A stretch of DNA of 64,000 bases. It comes from Parvularcula bermudensis HTCC2503. Lineage in GTDB: Bacteria; Pseudomonadota; Alphaproteobacteria; Caulobacterales; Parvularculaceae. The DNA lies in NCBI RefSeq assembly GCF_000152825.2, contig NC_014414.1, positions 930,001-994,000 of the forward strand, read 5' to 3'. The notes below the pieces were generated by a model. The model did not search any database, was not told where the DNA came from, and saw only the letters and a list, made by a program, of their open reading frames with translations. Position numbers and translations under genes: made by a program. Positions within the stretch are counted from its first letter, which is position 1, and each line of letters begins with the position of its first letter. Shown here one piece after another: positions 33,926 through 42,889 of this stretch.

Positions 33926-35185
33926 TCAGGAGTCGCGCGCTAATCTGAGCCCAGAAAATTGCCAACGCTTCTGGGGGTGGAAGAAATTTCGGTAGGTCGT
34001 ACGGATATGGTGTTCCGGTGTGACGCAAGAGCCGCCGCGAAGGACCATCTGACCGGACATGAACTTGCCATTATATTCACCAATGGCCCCGCCTTCCGCT
34101 TTAAAGCCCGGATAGGGAAGAAAGGCGCTTGCCGTCCATTCCCAGACATCGCCGAATAGGCCGGAAATTCCTTCGCCGCGTTGAACGGCCGGGCGCAGAC
34201 GATCCGTTCCCATATCATTGCCCGGTACGGCGTGGAGGGTGGCTGCGACCTCCCACTCCGCTTCGGTGGGCAGGCGGGCCCCGGCCCAGGTCGCATAGGC
34301 ATCCGCTTCGTAATAGGAGATATGAGCGACCGGGGCATCGGGGTCGATCGGCTGTTCCCCCCGCAGGGTCATGGTAACCCACCCCTCCTCGGTCCACCGC
34401 CAATAGAGGGGGGCGGTCCATTGCGCGCCTTGCGCTGCTTCCCATCCATCGGACAGCCAAAGGAGGGGGGTTTGATAGCCGCCATCCTCGATAAAGCGCG
34501 CCCATTCGCCGCAAGTGACGGCTCCCTTTGCAAGACAAAAGGACGGGACGATCTGACGGTGACGAGGGGTCTCGCAGTCAAAGACTGTTTTGCCTTTCTC
34601 GCCGGAGGGGGCGCCGATCACGGCCTCCCCGCCCGCATAGGACATCCATCCTTGCGCTCTTGGCGCGGACCCCACCGGCATCGGGGCGGGGGACCGATAG
34701 GCAGGTCGAAGGGGGTTCTGAGAAAAGGCGTGCAGGATATCGGTCAGGAGGAGTTCCTGATGCTGCTCTTCATGGGCGATGCCGAGGGAGACAAGATCGA
34801 GATCGAGCAGGCCCCGCATTTTGGCCCGGTCCAGCGCCTCGTCGACATAAGCCCGGTAAGCCAGAACATCGTCAAGGCGCGGCCGAGACAGCATTCCCCG
34901 TTTGGGGCGCGCGTGCCGCGGACCAACGCTTTCATAGTAGGAATTAAATAAATAATCGTAGGACGGATCGAAAACCTTATAGCCCGGTACGGAGGGAATG
35001 AGGAGAAAGGTCTCGAAGAACCATGTTGTATGGCCCAAATGCCATTTGGCCGGTGACGCATCCGGCATGGATTGGAGGGTTGCATCGGCATCGGAGAGAG
35101 GGGCGGCCAATTCGGCGGTCCGTGAGCGGACCGATTGGAGGCGACCGATCAAATGATCGGCGAAGGGAGCGGCGGGATGGGACAT
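33926..35185 (-). CDS. egtB: ergothioneine sulfoxide synthase EgtB
   Basis: Non-haem iron enzyme that joins a cysteine thiol donor to hercynine with O2. The 419 residues have an N-terminal DinB-like four-helix domain with iron-ligand His in [13 protein letters not shown] (about 48-60) and [16 protein letters not shown] (about 136-151), followed by a C-type-lectin/FGE-sulfatase domain with [20 protein letters not shown] and the closing VLRGGSC...[15 protein letters not shown]. The ATG at 35185 is preferred to a TTG just before it. First gene of egtB-egtD, divergent from nadD. Confidence 0.93.
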   Translation of the reverse strand: MSHPAAPFADHLIGRLQSVRSRTAELAAPLSDADATLQSMPDASPAKWHLGHTTWFFETFLLIPSVPGYKVFDPSYDYLFNSYYESVGPRHARPKRGMLSRPRLDDVLAYRAYVDEALDRAKMRGLLDLDLVSLGIAHEEQHQELLLTDILHAFSQNPLRPAYRSPAPMPVGSAPRAQGWMSYAGGEAVIGAPSGEKGKTVFDCETPRHRQIVPSFCLAKGAVTCGEWARFIEDGGYQTPLLWLSDGWEAAQGAQWTAPLYWRWTEEGWVTMTLRGEQPIDPDAPVAHISYYEADAYATWAGARLPTEAEWEVAATLHAVPGNDMGTDRLRPAVQRGEGISGLFGDVWEWTASAFLPYPGFKAEGGAIGEYNGKFMSGQMVLRGGSCVTPEHHIRTTYRNFFHPQKRWQFSGLRLARDS

Positions 35186-35380
35186 CAATGCCCTCCGTCT
35201 TTCTTTGCGGCGCGTCTGCCAGTTTTGCCGCGTCGATGCAATTTCGAAACGCGGTGACAGGCATTACAGATAGGTGCAATTCCTGTCCGGTCCAGCGAGG
35301 GGCCCTGAGGCCGACCAGTAGGGCTTGTTGTGTTGTCTTGCCGCTGGTCGGCGCGCATGCGGGGGAGGAGGAACGGGATT

Positions 35381-36013
35381 ATGGATGAGATGACCTCGCG
35401 CCCGCCGCGCCGCAAAGTGACCGCCGCCCTTGAAGGCGGATTGTCGATCGGCCTTTTGGGGGGATCCTTCAATCCGGCGCATACAGGCCATCTTGAAGTG
35501 ACCGTATCGGTGAGGGAGCAGCTACGGCTTGACCGTTGCTGGTGGCTTGTCACGCCGGGCAATCCGCTGAAACCGCAAGGGGAATATGCGTCCCTCGACA
35601 GGCGGGTTGCCGACGCTAATCGCTTCGCCATCGGACGGCCTTGGCTCACCGTCACGGATATTGAGAGCCATCTTGGGACACGATATACGGTCGACACCCT
35701 TACGGCGTTGTGCCGCCGATTTCCCAAAACGCGCTTTGTGTGGATCATGGGGGCCGACAATTTGTTCACTTTCCATCATTGGCGCGGATGGCGACAGATC
35801 GCCTCTCTTCTCCCTATCGCTGTCATGAGCCGCCCCGGTTACACCCTTGCGGCAACGCGGTCGGTCGCGGGCCAGGCGCTCCGTGCCTATCGCGTGAAGG
35901 AGCGATCGGTGGCCGCCCTTCCGTTCAGTGAGCCGCCGGCCTGGGCGCTCCTGCCGACGGTGCATAATCCGATCAGTTCAACGGCGATTAGGGCTAATGT
36001 CGCGGGGACTTAA
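35381..36013 (+). CDS. nadD: nicotinate-nucleotide adenylyltransferase
   Basis: Adenylates nicotinate mononucleotide in NAD synthesis. The 210-residue product has GLLGGSFNPAHTGHLEV with the nucleotide-binding HxGH-type motif (His 34, His 37), WIMGADNLFTFHHWRGW and the closing ISSTAIRANV (SSTxIR motif). The start is set by GGGGGAGGAGGA upstream of ATG 35381. It heads a plus-strand run nadD-rsfS-rlmH-envC-ctpA, the standard alphaproteobacterial order. Confidence 0.95.
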   Translation: MDEMTSRPPRRKVTAALEGGLSIGLLGGSFNPAHTGHLEVTVSVREQLRLDRCWWLVTPGNPLKPQGEYASLDRRVADANRFAIGRPWLTVTDIESHLGTRYTVDTLTALCRRFPKTRFVWIMGADNLFTFHHWRGWRQIASLLPIAVMSRPGYTLAATRSVAGQALRAYRVKERSVAALPFSEPPAWALLPTVHNPISSTAIRANVAGT

Positions 36014-36061
36014 AAAAGCGCCCAAGCGGTGATATCTTTAGATCGGTTCCGCATTGACGGA

Positions 36062-36562
36062 ATGTTTCTGGAGGAGGCTGGCCTGGTAGCTCAGTCTTAT
36101 GCGGGGGCCCCTCGGCGCGCCGCGAATCAGCAAGATGACGAGGCGAGCGCGCCGAATGGCGAAGAGCCCGACATGGCCGTATTGGCAATCGTTCAATCGC
36201 AACTGGACGACGATCAAGCACAAGATGTTGTGACCATCGATCTAGAAGGGAAATCCGACGTTGCGGATGCGATGATCATCGCGTCCGGGCGCTCTCAGCG
36301 GCATGTCGCGTCGATTGCCGACAAGATGATGCGCGCCCTCAAGGAGGCGGGCTACGGCCAGGTATCGGTCGAGGGCATGCCCGCTTGCGATTGGGTGCTT
36401 GTGGATGCGGGGGATGTGATCGTCCATCTGTTCCGCCCTGAGGTTCGGCAGTTCTACAATCTCGAACGGATTTGGGCGCCAGAGCTGTTCGAGGAGGTGG
36501 CCCAGTCCAATCCTTTCGCGCCGAAGATCGATGCCCTTGAGGTCGCGGAAGGCGAAGAATAG
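36062..36562 (+). CDS. rsfS: ribosome silencing factor RsfS
   Basis: Binds ribosomal protein uL14 and blocks subunit joining in starvation. The conserved domain is clear: QLDDDQAQDVVTIDLEGKSDVADAMIIASGRSQ (split across about residues 46-78), GMPACDWVLVDAGDVIVHLF and RQFYNLERIWAPE. The start is uncertain: ATG 36062 gives 166 residues with a 37-residue leader; ATG 36173, which has AAGAG six bases before it, gives 129 residues and is close to the family minimum. rlmH follows nine bases later. Confidence 0.92.
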   Translation: MFLEEAGLVAQSYAGAPRRAANQQDDEASAPNGEEPDMAVLAIVQSQLDDDQAQDVVTIDLEGKSDVADAMIIASGRSQRHVASIADKMMRALKEAGYGQVSVEGMPACDWVLVDAGDVIVHLFRPEVRQFYNLERIWAPELFEEVAQSNPFAPKIDALEVAEGEE

Positions 36563-36571
36563 AGGGGCGGC

Positions 36572-37069
36572 ATGCTCCGCCTTGAAATTTCCGCCATTGG
36601 ACGGGATCGGCGCAGCCCCCTTGCCGAGATCACCTCGGCCTATCTTGAGCGTGCGGGGCATTTGTCCCGACATCTTGGGATCGAGGGTCCCTCTCTGCAG
36701 GTCTATGAGACCCCTAAAGCGCCAGGGGAAAAAGCCGTGCAAGCCCGGGAGTGGCGCTTGCTGGCCGGTGATCACCCGCGGGGCCAGGAAATCATCCTGC
36801 TGGATGAAGGGGGGCGGGATATGAAGAGCGCCGACTTTGCGGCGCTGATCGCGCAGCGTCGCGATCAGGGGGAGGGGGCGCTGCGTTTCTTGATCGGAGG
36901 GGCGTCGGGATTTCCGGCCTCGGTGAAGGCCGACAAGGCGCGTTTTCCCCATCGTCTCGCCTTCGGCCGGGCCACATGGCCGCATTTGATGATCCGCGCG
37001 ATGCTGGCGGAGCAGCTTTACCGGGCCTTAACGATAATGAGCGGCCATCCCTATCACCGTGAAGGATGA
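36572..37069 (+). CDS. rlmH: 23S rRNA (pseudouridine-1915 N3)-methyltransferase RlmH
   Basis: SPOUT-class methyltransferase that acts on helix 69 of 23S rRNA in assembled ribosomes. The 165 residues begin MLRLEISAIGR and include ILLDEGGRDMKSADFA, the knotted SAM-binding region RFLIGGASGF and the closing MLAEQLYRALTIMSGHPYHRE, all diagnostic. AGGGGCGGC precedes the ATG. The rsfS-rlmH pair is one of the most conserved gene orders in bacteria. Confidence 0.95.
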   Translation: MLRLEISAIGRDRRSPLAEITSAYLERAGHLSRHLGIEGPSLQVYETPKAPGEKAVQAREWRLLAGDHPRGQEIILLDEGGRDMKSADFAALIAQRRDQGEGALRFLIGGASGFPASVKADKARFPHRLAFGRATWPHLMIRAMLAEQLYRALTIMSGHPYHREG

Positions 37070-37088
37070 TGTCGGCTAGGACCGCAAG

Positions 37089-38297
37089 ATGATCAAGAAT
37101 ATCCCTCCATTCAGTCTTCGGATTTGCAGCATCGCTCTTTGCGTTGCGGTCGGCGTGGGGGGGCCGTCATTTGGGGTCGCGGCCCAACAATCGCAGAGCG
37201 AGGCCGAGCGGTTACGGGAAATCGAGGCGCGGCATCGCGAGAACGAGGCCGCGGCGGCGGCCCTGCGTGATCGCGCGGCGGCGGTGGCGGCTGAGCGCGA
37301 TGCCCTTGAGCGGCAATTGATCGAGGCGGCGGACGGGGCGCAAGCGGCGGAAACCCGGCTGACGGCGATCGAGACGCGACTGTCGCAATTGGCGGACGAA
37401 GAAGTCGAGGCGCGGGCGCAATTGCTTGAGAGCCAAACCGTGATGAGCGATGTGCTGTCCGCATTGTTATCGTTGGAGCGGTCGCGGCCACCCGCCCTCG
37501 CGGTCTCCCCCGATGATGCCACCATGGCGGCCCGCGCGGCGATTGCGCTGGCGGCAATCACCCCTGAGTTACAGGCGGAGGTGCGGGAATATCAGACCGC
37601 GCTGGAACGGGTGAACCGGCTCAAAAGCGAGCAAGAGGCGCAGCGGCGGACCGCCTCCCAGGCCGAAACCTCCCTCGCCGAGAGGCGGCGATTGCTCGCC
37701 GACCTTTTGGTGCGGAAAGAAGAGGCCTATGCGGCGGAAAATGAGCGGATTTCCGCGCTCGAAGCGGAAAATGCCCGCCTGGCACGGGAAGCGCGCAACC
37801 TGCGCGAACTGATCGCCCGGGTGGAGGAACGCCGCCGCCGACCCGATCCGGTGCCCACGCCCACCGCCGTGCCCTCGCTATCCTCGCTGCCACAACGCTT
37901 TTCGGCCGCCCGCTCTCGGCTGGCGCTGCCGGTGGCCGGGCGCGTCGTGTCTCGGTTCGGCGAGTTGCCCCCCGATGGCGGCAATGATGAGGGGCTGGCG
38001 ATACAGACCCGGCCCGGGGCCGTCGTCACCTCGCCCTTCCACGGGAGAGTGGATTTTGCGGAGAATTTCGGCACTCTTGGCAATGTCTTGATCATCGATG
38101 TGGGGGAGCAATATCGCCTTGTCCTGATCGGGCTTGGGCGCCTTGATGTGCGCTCTGGGCAAAGGGTGCGCGCCGGCCAGCCGATCGGCGCCATGGCCGA
38201 CGGCACAAGGGGGCTCCTGAAGCTTCAGGTAAGAGAGCACAACGCATCGATTGATCCCGCGCCTTGGGTCGTGCCAGCCTTGTTGGCCAGTGGATAG
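37089..38297 (+). CDS. EnvC-like murein hydrolase activator (degenerate LytM)
   Basis: 402 residues: signal peptide (ICSIALCVAVGVGGPSFGVAA), a long coiled coil at about 38-260 rich in Ala, Glu and Arg, and a C-terminal M23/LytM-like domain from about 285. The zinc ligands of active M23 peptidases are missing: the first His position reads NDEGLAIQT and the HxH region reads LKLQVREHN. That is the state seen in EnvC, which activates amidases rather than cutting peptidoglycan. It acts in the periplasm in daughter-cell separation. It lies between rlmH and ctpA, the conserved position. Confidence 0.88.
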   Translation: MIKNIPPFSLRICSIALCVAVGVGGPSFGVAAQQSQSEAERLREIEARHRENEAAAAALRDRAAAVAAERDALERQLIEAADGAQAAETRLTAIETRLSQLADEEVEARAQLLESQTVMSDVLSALLSLERSRPPALAVSPDDATMAARAAIALAAITPELQAEVREYQTALERVNRLKSEQEAQRRTASQAETSLAERRRLLADLLVRKEEAYAAENERISALEAENARLAREARNLRELIARVEERRRRPDPVPTPTAVPSLSSLPQRFSAARSRLALPVAGRVVSRFGELPPDGGNDEGLAIQTRPGAVVTSPFHGRVDFAENFGTLGNVLIIDVGEQYRLVLIGLGRLDVRSGQRVRAGQPIGAMADGTRGLLKLQVREHNASIDPAPWVVPALLASG

Positions 38298-38446
38298 AGT
38301 GAGGATTGGGGCTGAGGCATGGTCTTTCGCGTGGTGCTGTGACACGATCTTCACGTTTGCGGCCGATCGGGATCTAGGCGAATGGTCCGGCAAGTGGCAT
38401 CTTAAGACGAAATTCAGGATTTAGCGGACATTTACGGGCTCTGATT

Positions 38447-39889
38447 ATGCCGACTAAGCGACCTTCTCCCCTTCGTTCTCCCCGCAAGACGTCGGTATCG
38501 GCCCTAGCGGCGTCCGCCCTTGCGGGGGGCGCGGTGGCGACTGCGCTGCTAACGGCGGGATTTGCGCGATCAGGCTTCGACGCCAATACGTTCCGCCAGC
38601 TCGACCTGTTCGGCGAAGTGTTTGAGCAGGTGCACGAGAATTATGTCAGCGACCCCGACGACAAGGATTTGATCGAGGGCGCGATCGACGGGATGCTTCT
38701 CTCGCTCGATCCGCATTCGAGTTATCTGTCCGGCGACGATTACGAGCGGATGCAGGAGCAAACCCGCGGGAGCTTTGCCGGGCTCGGTATTCAGGTGACC
38801 CAGGAGACGGAGGGCGCGGGCCGTGGTTTGGTCAAGGTGATCTCTCCGATCGACGACACCCCGGCCGCTCGGGCGGGGTTCGAGCCTGGGGATCTGATTT
38901 ACGAGATCGATGGGCAAAGCGTCTTCGGCATGACCCTCGAAGAGGCGATCGGCCTGATGAAGGGGCCGAAAGGGACTTCGGTCGAGATCAGCCTTATTCG
39001 CGAGGACGTGCCCGAACCCCTCGATTTCACGATTGTGCGCGATATCGTGACCGTCAGTCCGGTCTCCTCCCGACTGGAGGAGAACGATATCGGATATATT
39101 CGGTTGACCGGCTTTACCTCACAGACTGAGCGGAAAATGCGCGAGGCCATCCGTGAGCTGGACCGGGAAGCCGGGGGCCTACGGGGCCTTGTCCTCGATT
39201 TGCGGAACAATCCCGGCGGACTTCTCGATCAAGCCGTTGGCGTGTCCGATGCGTTTCTCGACGGCGGCGAGATTGTCTCGACCCGGGGACGGCGGTCGAA
39301 GGATTCCATGCGCGAAGTCGGCGATCCTGGTCAGATGATCGCGGGCGTGCCGATTGTCGTCTTGGTGAATGGCGGCTCCGCCTCCGCGTCCGAAATCGTT
39401 GCCGGGGCTCTACAGGATCGTAACAGAGCGCTTCTTTTGGGCACCAAGACCTTCGGCAAAGGATCTGTCCAAACGGTGCTGCCGCTGCAAAACGGGGCCA
39501 ATGGCGCCCTGCGGCTGACCACGGCACGCTATTACACCCCCTCGGGCCGGTCGATCCAGGCACAAGGGATCGTGCCCGATATCGTCATGCCGATTACGCA
39601 TCCCGGCGAAGAGGAGCCCGAGAAACGTCGACGGGAAGCCGACTTGCCCGGTGCCCTGGATGTGCCGGAGGGCGATGAGCCAACCACGGCGCAGCAAATC
39701 CTTCTTGAGGGGCAGGAATCGATCGAAGAACAAGAGCGCGACGAGGAGAATGCGAGCGCGTTGTTTGTCGAACCGACCGAATGTCCGGCGGAAAAGGATT
39801 GCCAGCTCGACCGAGCGTTAGAGCTATTGCGTGACCGCCCCTCCTATGCGGCCCTGTTGGCCGATGCCGGGGCCATCGAGCGCCAATAG
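38447..39889 (+). CDS. ctpA: S41 family carboxy-terminal processing protease
   Basis: Periplasmic serine protease trimming protein C-termini. The 480-residue product has a signal/anchor at 18-40, an N-terminal helical part (LFGEVFEQVHENYVSDPDD), a PDZ domain at about 105-185 (GSFAGLGIQV, SPAAARAG-like DTPAARAGFEPGD) and a protease core. Catalytic residues fit the Ser-Lys-Gln arrangement: Ser 313 in SASASEIVAGAL, Lys 338 and Gln 342 in TFGKGSVQT, with the same spacing as in CtpB. The C-terminal 90 residues are acidic and include a Cys pair. Likely co-transcribed with the envC-like gene. Confidence 0.95.
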   Translation: MPTKRPSPLRSPRKTSVSALAASALAGGAVATALLTAGFARSGFDANTFRQLDLFGEVFEQVHENYVSDPDDKDLIEGAIDGMLLSLDPHSSYLSGDDYERMQEQTRGSFAGLGIQVTQETEGAGRGLVKVISPIDDTPAARAGFEPGDLIYEIDGQSVFGMTLEEAIGLMKGPKGTSVEISLIREDVPEPLDFTIVRDIVTVSPVSSRLEENDIGYIRLTGFTSQTERKMREAIRELDREAGGLRGLVLDLRNNPGGLLDQAVGVSDAFLDGGEIVSTRGRRSKDSMREVGDPGQMIAGVPIVVLVNGGSASASEIVAGALQDRNRALLLGTKTFGKGSVQTVLPLQNGANGALRLTTARYYTPSGRSIQAQGIVPDIVMPITHPGEEEPEKRRREADLPGALDVPEGDEPTTAQQILLEGQESIEEQERDEENASALFVEPTECPAEKDCQLDRALELLRDRPSYAALLADAGAIERQ

Positions 39890-39962
39890 GCCTCTTCGGC
39901 GGCGAGGCGCGCTTCGCAATCCCTTAGGGACCGAGGCGCCTCTCTCCTCTTGCGGTGATCGT

Positions 39963-39986
39963 CCGACCTCCTCTTTACGAGGTCGG
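39963..39986. other. hairpin overlapping the terC-like stop codon
   Basis: CCGACCTC (39963-39970) and GAGGTCGG (39979-39986) form an eight-base stem between convergent ctpA and TerC genes. Neither side has an immediate T tract, so it is only a possible terminator. Confidence 0.35.
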
Positions 39987-40856
39987 GCCGCCGTCTTTTG
40001 CTTCCGTGCCGACAGTCGATAACAGCATGCCATCCGGTTCGGTCGTAGGCGTGCCCTGGGCAATGGCGTGTTGCCGCGCCTCCATCAGCCTGTTGCGATA
40101 GGTCGATTGGACCACGGAAACGGCCGCCATGACGAAAATAACGAAGTAGAAACTCGCCTTGGACATGGCGTGCACTTCGTAACCGAAGAGCTGCATCTCG
40201 GCGAGGTGACCGCCATCGGTGACAAGCAGGACGCCCACCACAAGCAAGATAAAGAGGCCCAGAACCTCATAGGCACGGTTCTTTTGCAAAAAGGCGGCAA
40301 CGTGGTCGGACAGCCAGATCATGAGTCCCGCGCCCACCACGATGGCGGCGGCGACGATGTAGAACACCTCGGAGAGGGCGACGGCGGACAGAAGGCTGTC
40401 AAAGCTGAAGACCAAGTTCATCACCACGATGAGGGTGAGGGCGCCGGCAACGCTTTTCTTGCTCGTCGTCTCATCGTGCTCAAGATGATCGACCGAGAGC
40501 AGGTGGAAAATCTCCTTCATGGCCGTCCAGATGATAAAGCCGCCGCCGAACATCGTGATCAGTGCCCGAAGAGTAAAATCGCCTGTCAGGGGCAGCGTCT
40601 CGATCTGGAAGAGCGGTTGGGTGATGGCGCTGAACACGAACAGGATGACGACCAGCAAGATGAGCCGGAAAATCAGCGCGATTCCGATACCCATTCGGCG
40701 CACGAACGCCTGCTTGGCCGGGGCAACCCGGCGGCTCTCAATGGTGATATAAAGAAGATTGTCGAAGCCGAGCACAGCCTGAAGCAGAACGAGCATCAAA
40801 AAGGTGAAAAGGTTGGAGAGGGTGAACAGCCCCTCCACACTGAAAGCATTTTCCAC
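39975..40856 (-). CDS. TerC family integral membrane protein
   Basis: 293 residues with about seven transmembrane helices. Conserved acidic motifs in helices match the family: LLQAVLGFDNLLYI near the N-terminus and VVMNLVFSFDSLLSAVALS in the middle. TerC-type proteins are linked to manganese or other metal-ion efflux and to metalation of exported proteins. The product starts with GTG at 40856, eight bases after GAGGA. A cytoplasmic loop with HLEHDETTSKK lies between helices. It diverges from the 592-residue hypothetical gene. Confidence 0.88.
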   Translation of the reverse strand: MENAFSVEGLFTLSNLFTFLMLVLLQAVLGFDNLLYITIESRRVAPAKQAFVRRMGIGIALIFRLILLVVILFVFSAITQPLFQIETLPLTGDFTLRALITMFGGGFIIWTAMKEIFHLLSVDHLEHDETTSKKSVAGALTLIVVMNLVFSFDSLLSAVALSEVFYIVAAAIVVGAGLMIWLSDHVAAFLQKNRAYEVLGLFILLVVGVLLVTDGGHLAEMQLFGYEVHAMSKASFYFVIFVMAAVSVVQSTYRNRLMEARQHAIAQGTPTTEPDGMLLSTVGTEAKDGGPTS

Positions 40857-41039
40857 GTCGCGGTCCTCACGGTCGGTTGCCCGGCATTGGCCAATTGAAG
40901 GGGTGTGCCTTGGTTAGGGGCGAAGAGCCACCCCCACCGCGAGGGGGGCGAGCGGCCGGGCGATCGCCTCGACGGGAGAGGATCGTTAAGGTAAACAAAT
41001 CGTGACTGACGGGGCGCTATCCGGGGGGATGACCGCACG

Positions 41040-42818
41040 ATGCTTCGAGATATCGAGTTGAAGGCGGCGGAGCGTCAGGCCCTCAAATCCTTGACCCGCG
41101 CCGTGATGATCCGCCTGTTGCCGCAATCCCCTGAGTTCCAGGGCACCCTAAATCGGGGCGAGAATCGGATGATCCGCGTTCTGGCCCTGCTCCCCGGTCT
41201 GCTGGCCGCCATCCTGTGCTATGTCCTCGTCGATCTCGGCGGTGACCGATTGGCTGAGAGCACCGGACTGGGCGTCATCGCCGACGACCGCGCCCCCCTT
41301 GTCAGTGCGGCGGTGGCGCTGCTGCTCCTGTCGATCTTCAACCCGCTGGCCCAGTGGCTCGATGAGCATTTGATGGAGCTGTGGAGTACGTTTTTCCTGT
41401 TCAGGCATAAATGGCCACAAGGAAAAGTCGCGGCGAGCCTGCTGGCGGCGACGGAGAATATCATCCGCACGCGGCCCGATAAGGTGATCTTGGCCACCGG
41501 GCAGGTTGCCGAACGAGGGGCTGACCCCATTCTTCCCCAGGCGGTTCGGCGCGCGCTTGAGGATTTCCCCGGTCCGAATGGGCCGCGCTTGATCATCCTC
41601 CGGCAGTTCATGGAACGGCGGTTGAAAGGGGATTATGTGCGCGATGGTTTGCGCAGTCCGGTCTGGGACGAGACGCTCTACGAGAACAAATATTTTCTGC
41701 GGGCGCGGTCGGTGCGGAACGCGATCAGGACCCAGATCCTGTTCAACGAGCTGGGGGCGGTGCTGCGGGCCGAGATCCCCTCACAAGAAACATGGCAGCG
41801 TTTCTATCACAGCGATCCGACAGCCCAGGAAACGACCTTGTTCGATTCCCACGATCTTCATCAGCGGTTTCGGACCGCCGCGCCTCATTATCGCTGGCCC
41901 GTGTCGACGGCGACCGATCCGGTGGGGGAAACGGCCACCTTTCGGATCGTCGCGGCGATCGAAAACCCGATGCGCCAGCCGATCTACGCGATCACGGTGG
42001 CGGGAATCATCGACCGGTTTCCAGAAGTGGTGCGGGATTTCTTTGCGGAGGAGCAGGACGCCATCCCGAGTGAGGCGCAGGTCGCAGAGCGGGTGGAGGC
42101 CTATCTGCAGGCGCTCCGAACTGTCGATGTCCAGATGTTCGGGAAATACGATCCGATTACGCTGCGCCCTCGCTCCAGCATCTTCGTCACGCCCCAGCCC
42201 GTTCTCCGAAATCTGGCGGGGGATGGGGCGCCGGCCGACTGGGCCTTAAGATATGATCCCAATCGTGTGGTGTGGGAGGGCTTTGACGAAAGCGACGGGA
42301 ATATCCGGCGGGCTTTTGCGGTCCTCGCCGAAGCCATCCAGCGTGAGGGCGATGCGGCAGATCCGATCGTTCTCACCCGGGGGGACGCCATGCTGATCGA
42401 CAACCAACGCTGCCTGATCGCCCGGCGGGAACCCAATACGGCAACTCAACCGCCGCTCAAGCGGCGACTTCTCTATCCAAACTCCTGGTGGCTTCGCGGA
42501 TATTATGGGTTTCGAGAGCCAAGATCTCGTTCGCTCCTGTCGCCGTCCCCAGGCAATGCCGCCCCTCCTCCCCCAGAGATGACCGATGCGCCGGTGCCCA
42601 TGGACGGCGCGGTGAGGGACGAGGGGCCGCCCACCCAGGCCGTGCCGCGCGCTCCCGGAGCCTTGCATTTCTCGCCCCCCCCTCCGCCGAACGGCTGCCG
42701 CCGCGCCTCGCCGCGCGCTTCGCGCTCCGCCCGGTCAAGGGCCCGCCCTCGATCCGCCGGGCGCTCAAGGCGAAGGGACGGAGGCGTAATTGGATCTGGT
42801 CCTAGGGGGTCAGTTTAA
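41040..42818 (+). CDS. two-helix membrane protein of unknown function
   Basis: 592 residues. An N-terminal cytoplasmic segment of about 43 residues precedes two transmembrane helices (VLALLPGLLAAILCYVLVDL and LVSAAVALLLLSIF), then a large soluble domain. The region around GDAMLIDNQRCLIARRE near residue 455 faintly recalls the end of Fe(II)/2-oxoglutarate oxygenases, but the expected His is missing, so I do not call it. The last 45 residues are Arg/Pro/Ser rich and look out-of-frame: after a C8 run at 42675-42682 the -1 frame gives SAERLPPRLAARFALRPVKG and ends at 42805. A frameshift (real or sequencing) is possible. Confidence 0.65.
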   Translation: MLRDIELKAAERQALKSLTRAVMIRLLPQSPEFQGTLNRGENRMIRVLALLPGLLAAILCYVLVDLGGDRLAESTGLGVIADDRAPLVSAAVALLLLSIFNPLAQWLDEHLMELWSTFFLFRHKWPQGKVAASLLAATENIIRTRPDKVILATGQVAERGADPILPQAVRRALEDFPGPNGPRLIILRQFMERRLKGDYVRDGLRSPVWDETLYENKYFLRARSVRNAIRTQILFNELGAVLRAEIPSQETWQRFYHSDPTAQETTLFDSHDLHQRFRTAAPHYRWPVSTATDPVGETATFRIVAAIENPMRQPIYAITVAGIIDRFPEVVRDFFAEEQDAIPSEAQVAERVEAYLQALRTVDVQMFGKYDPITLRPRSSIFVTPQPVLRNLAGDGAPADWALRYDPNRVVWEGFDESDGNIRRAFAVLAEAIQREGDAADPIVLTRGDAMLIDNQRCLIARREPNTATQPPLKRRLLYPNSWWLRGYYGFREPRSRSLLSPSPGNAAPPPPEMTDAPVPMDGAVRDEGPPTQAVPRAPGALHFSPPPPPNGCRRASPRASRSARSRARPRSAGRSRRRDGGVIGSGPRGSV

Positions 42819-42889
42819 AAATCTGCTGCACCTTGACTGCGTGCGCCGGACTTCTGAATTGGATGCCCAATCGCACCCAAGAATAACCA

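Noticed and set aside
34181-34951. A 256-residue plus-strand open frame inside egtB
   Set aside because: Antisense shadow of egtB, which has clear motifs in the other strand.
36080-36110. A tRNA-like D-arm string (CCTGGTAGCTCAGT) at the start of rsfS
   Set aside because: No acceptor, anticodon or T-arm can be folded around it.
37878-38393. Possible active M23 endopeptidase at the end of the EnvC-like gene
   Set aside because: The zinc-binding His positions are replaced, so only a degenerate activator domain is supported.
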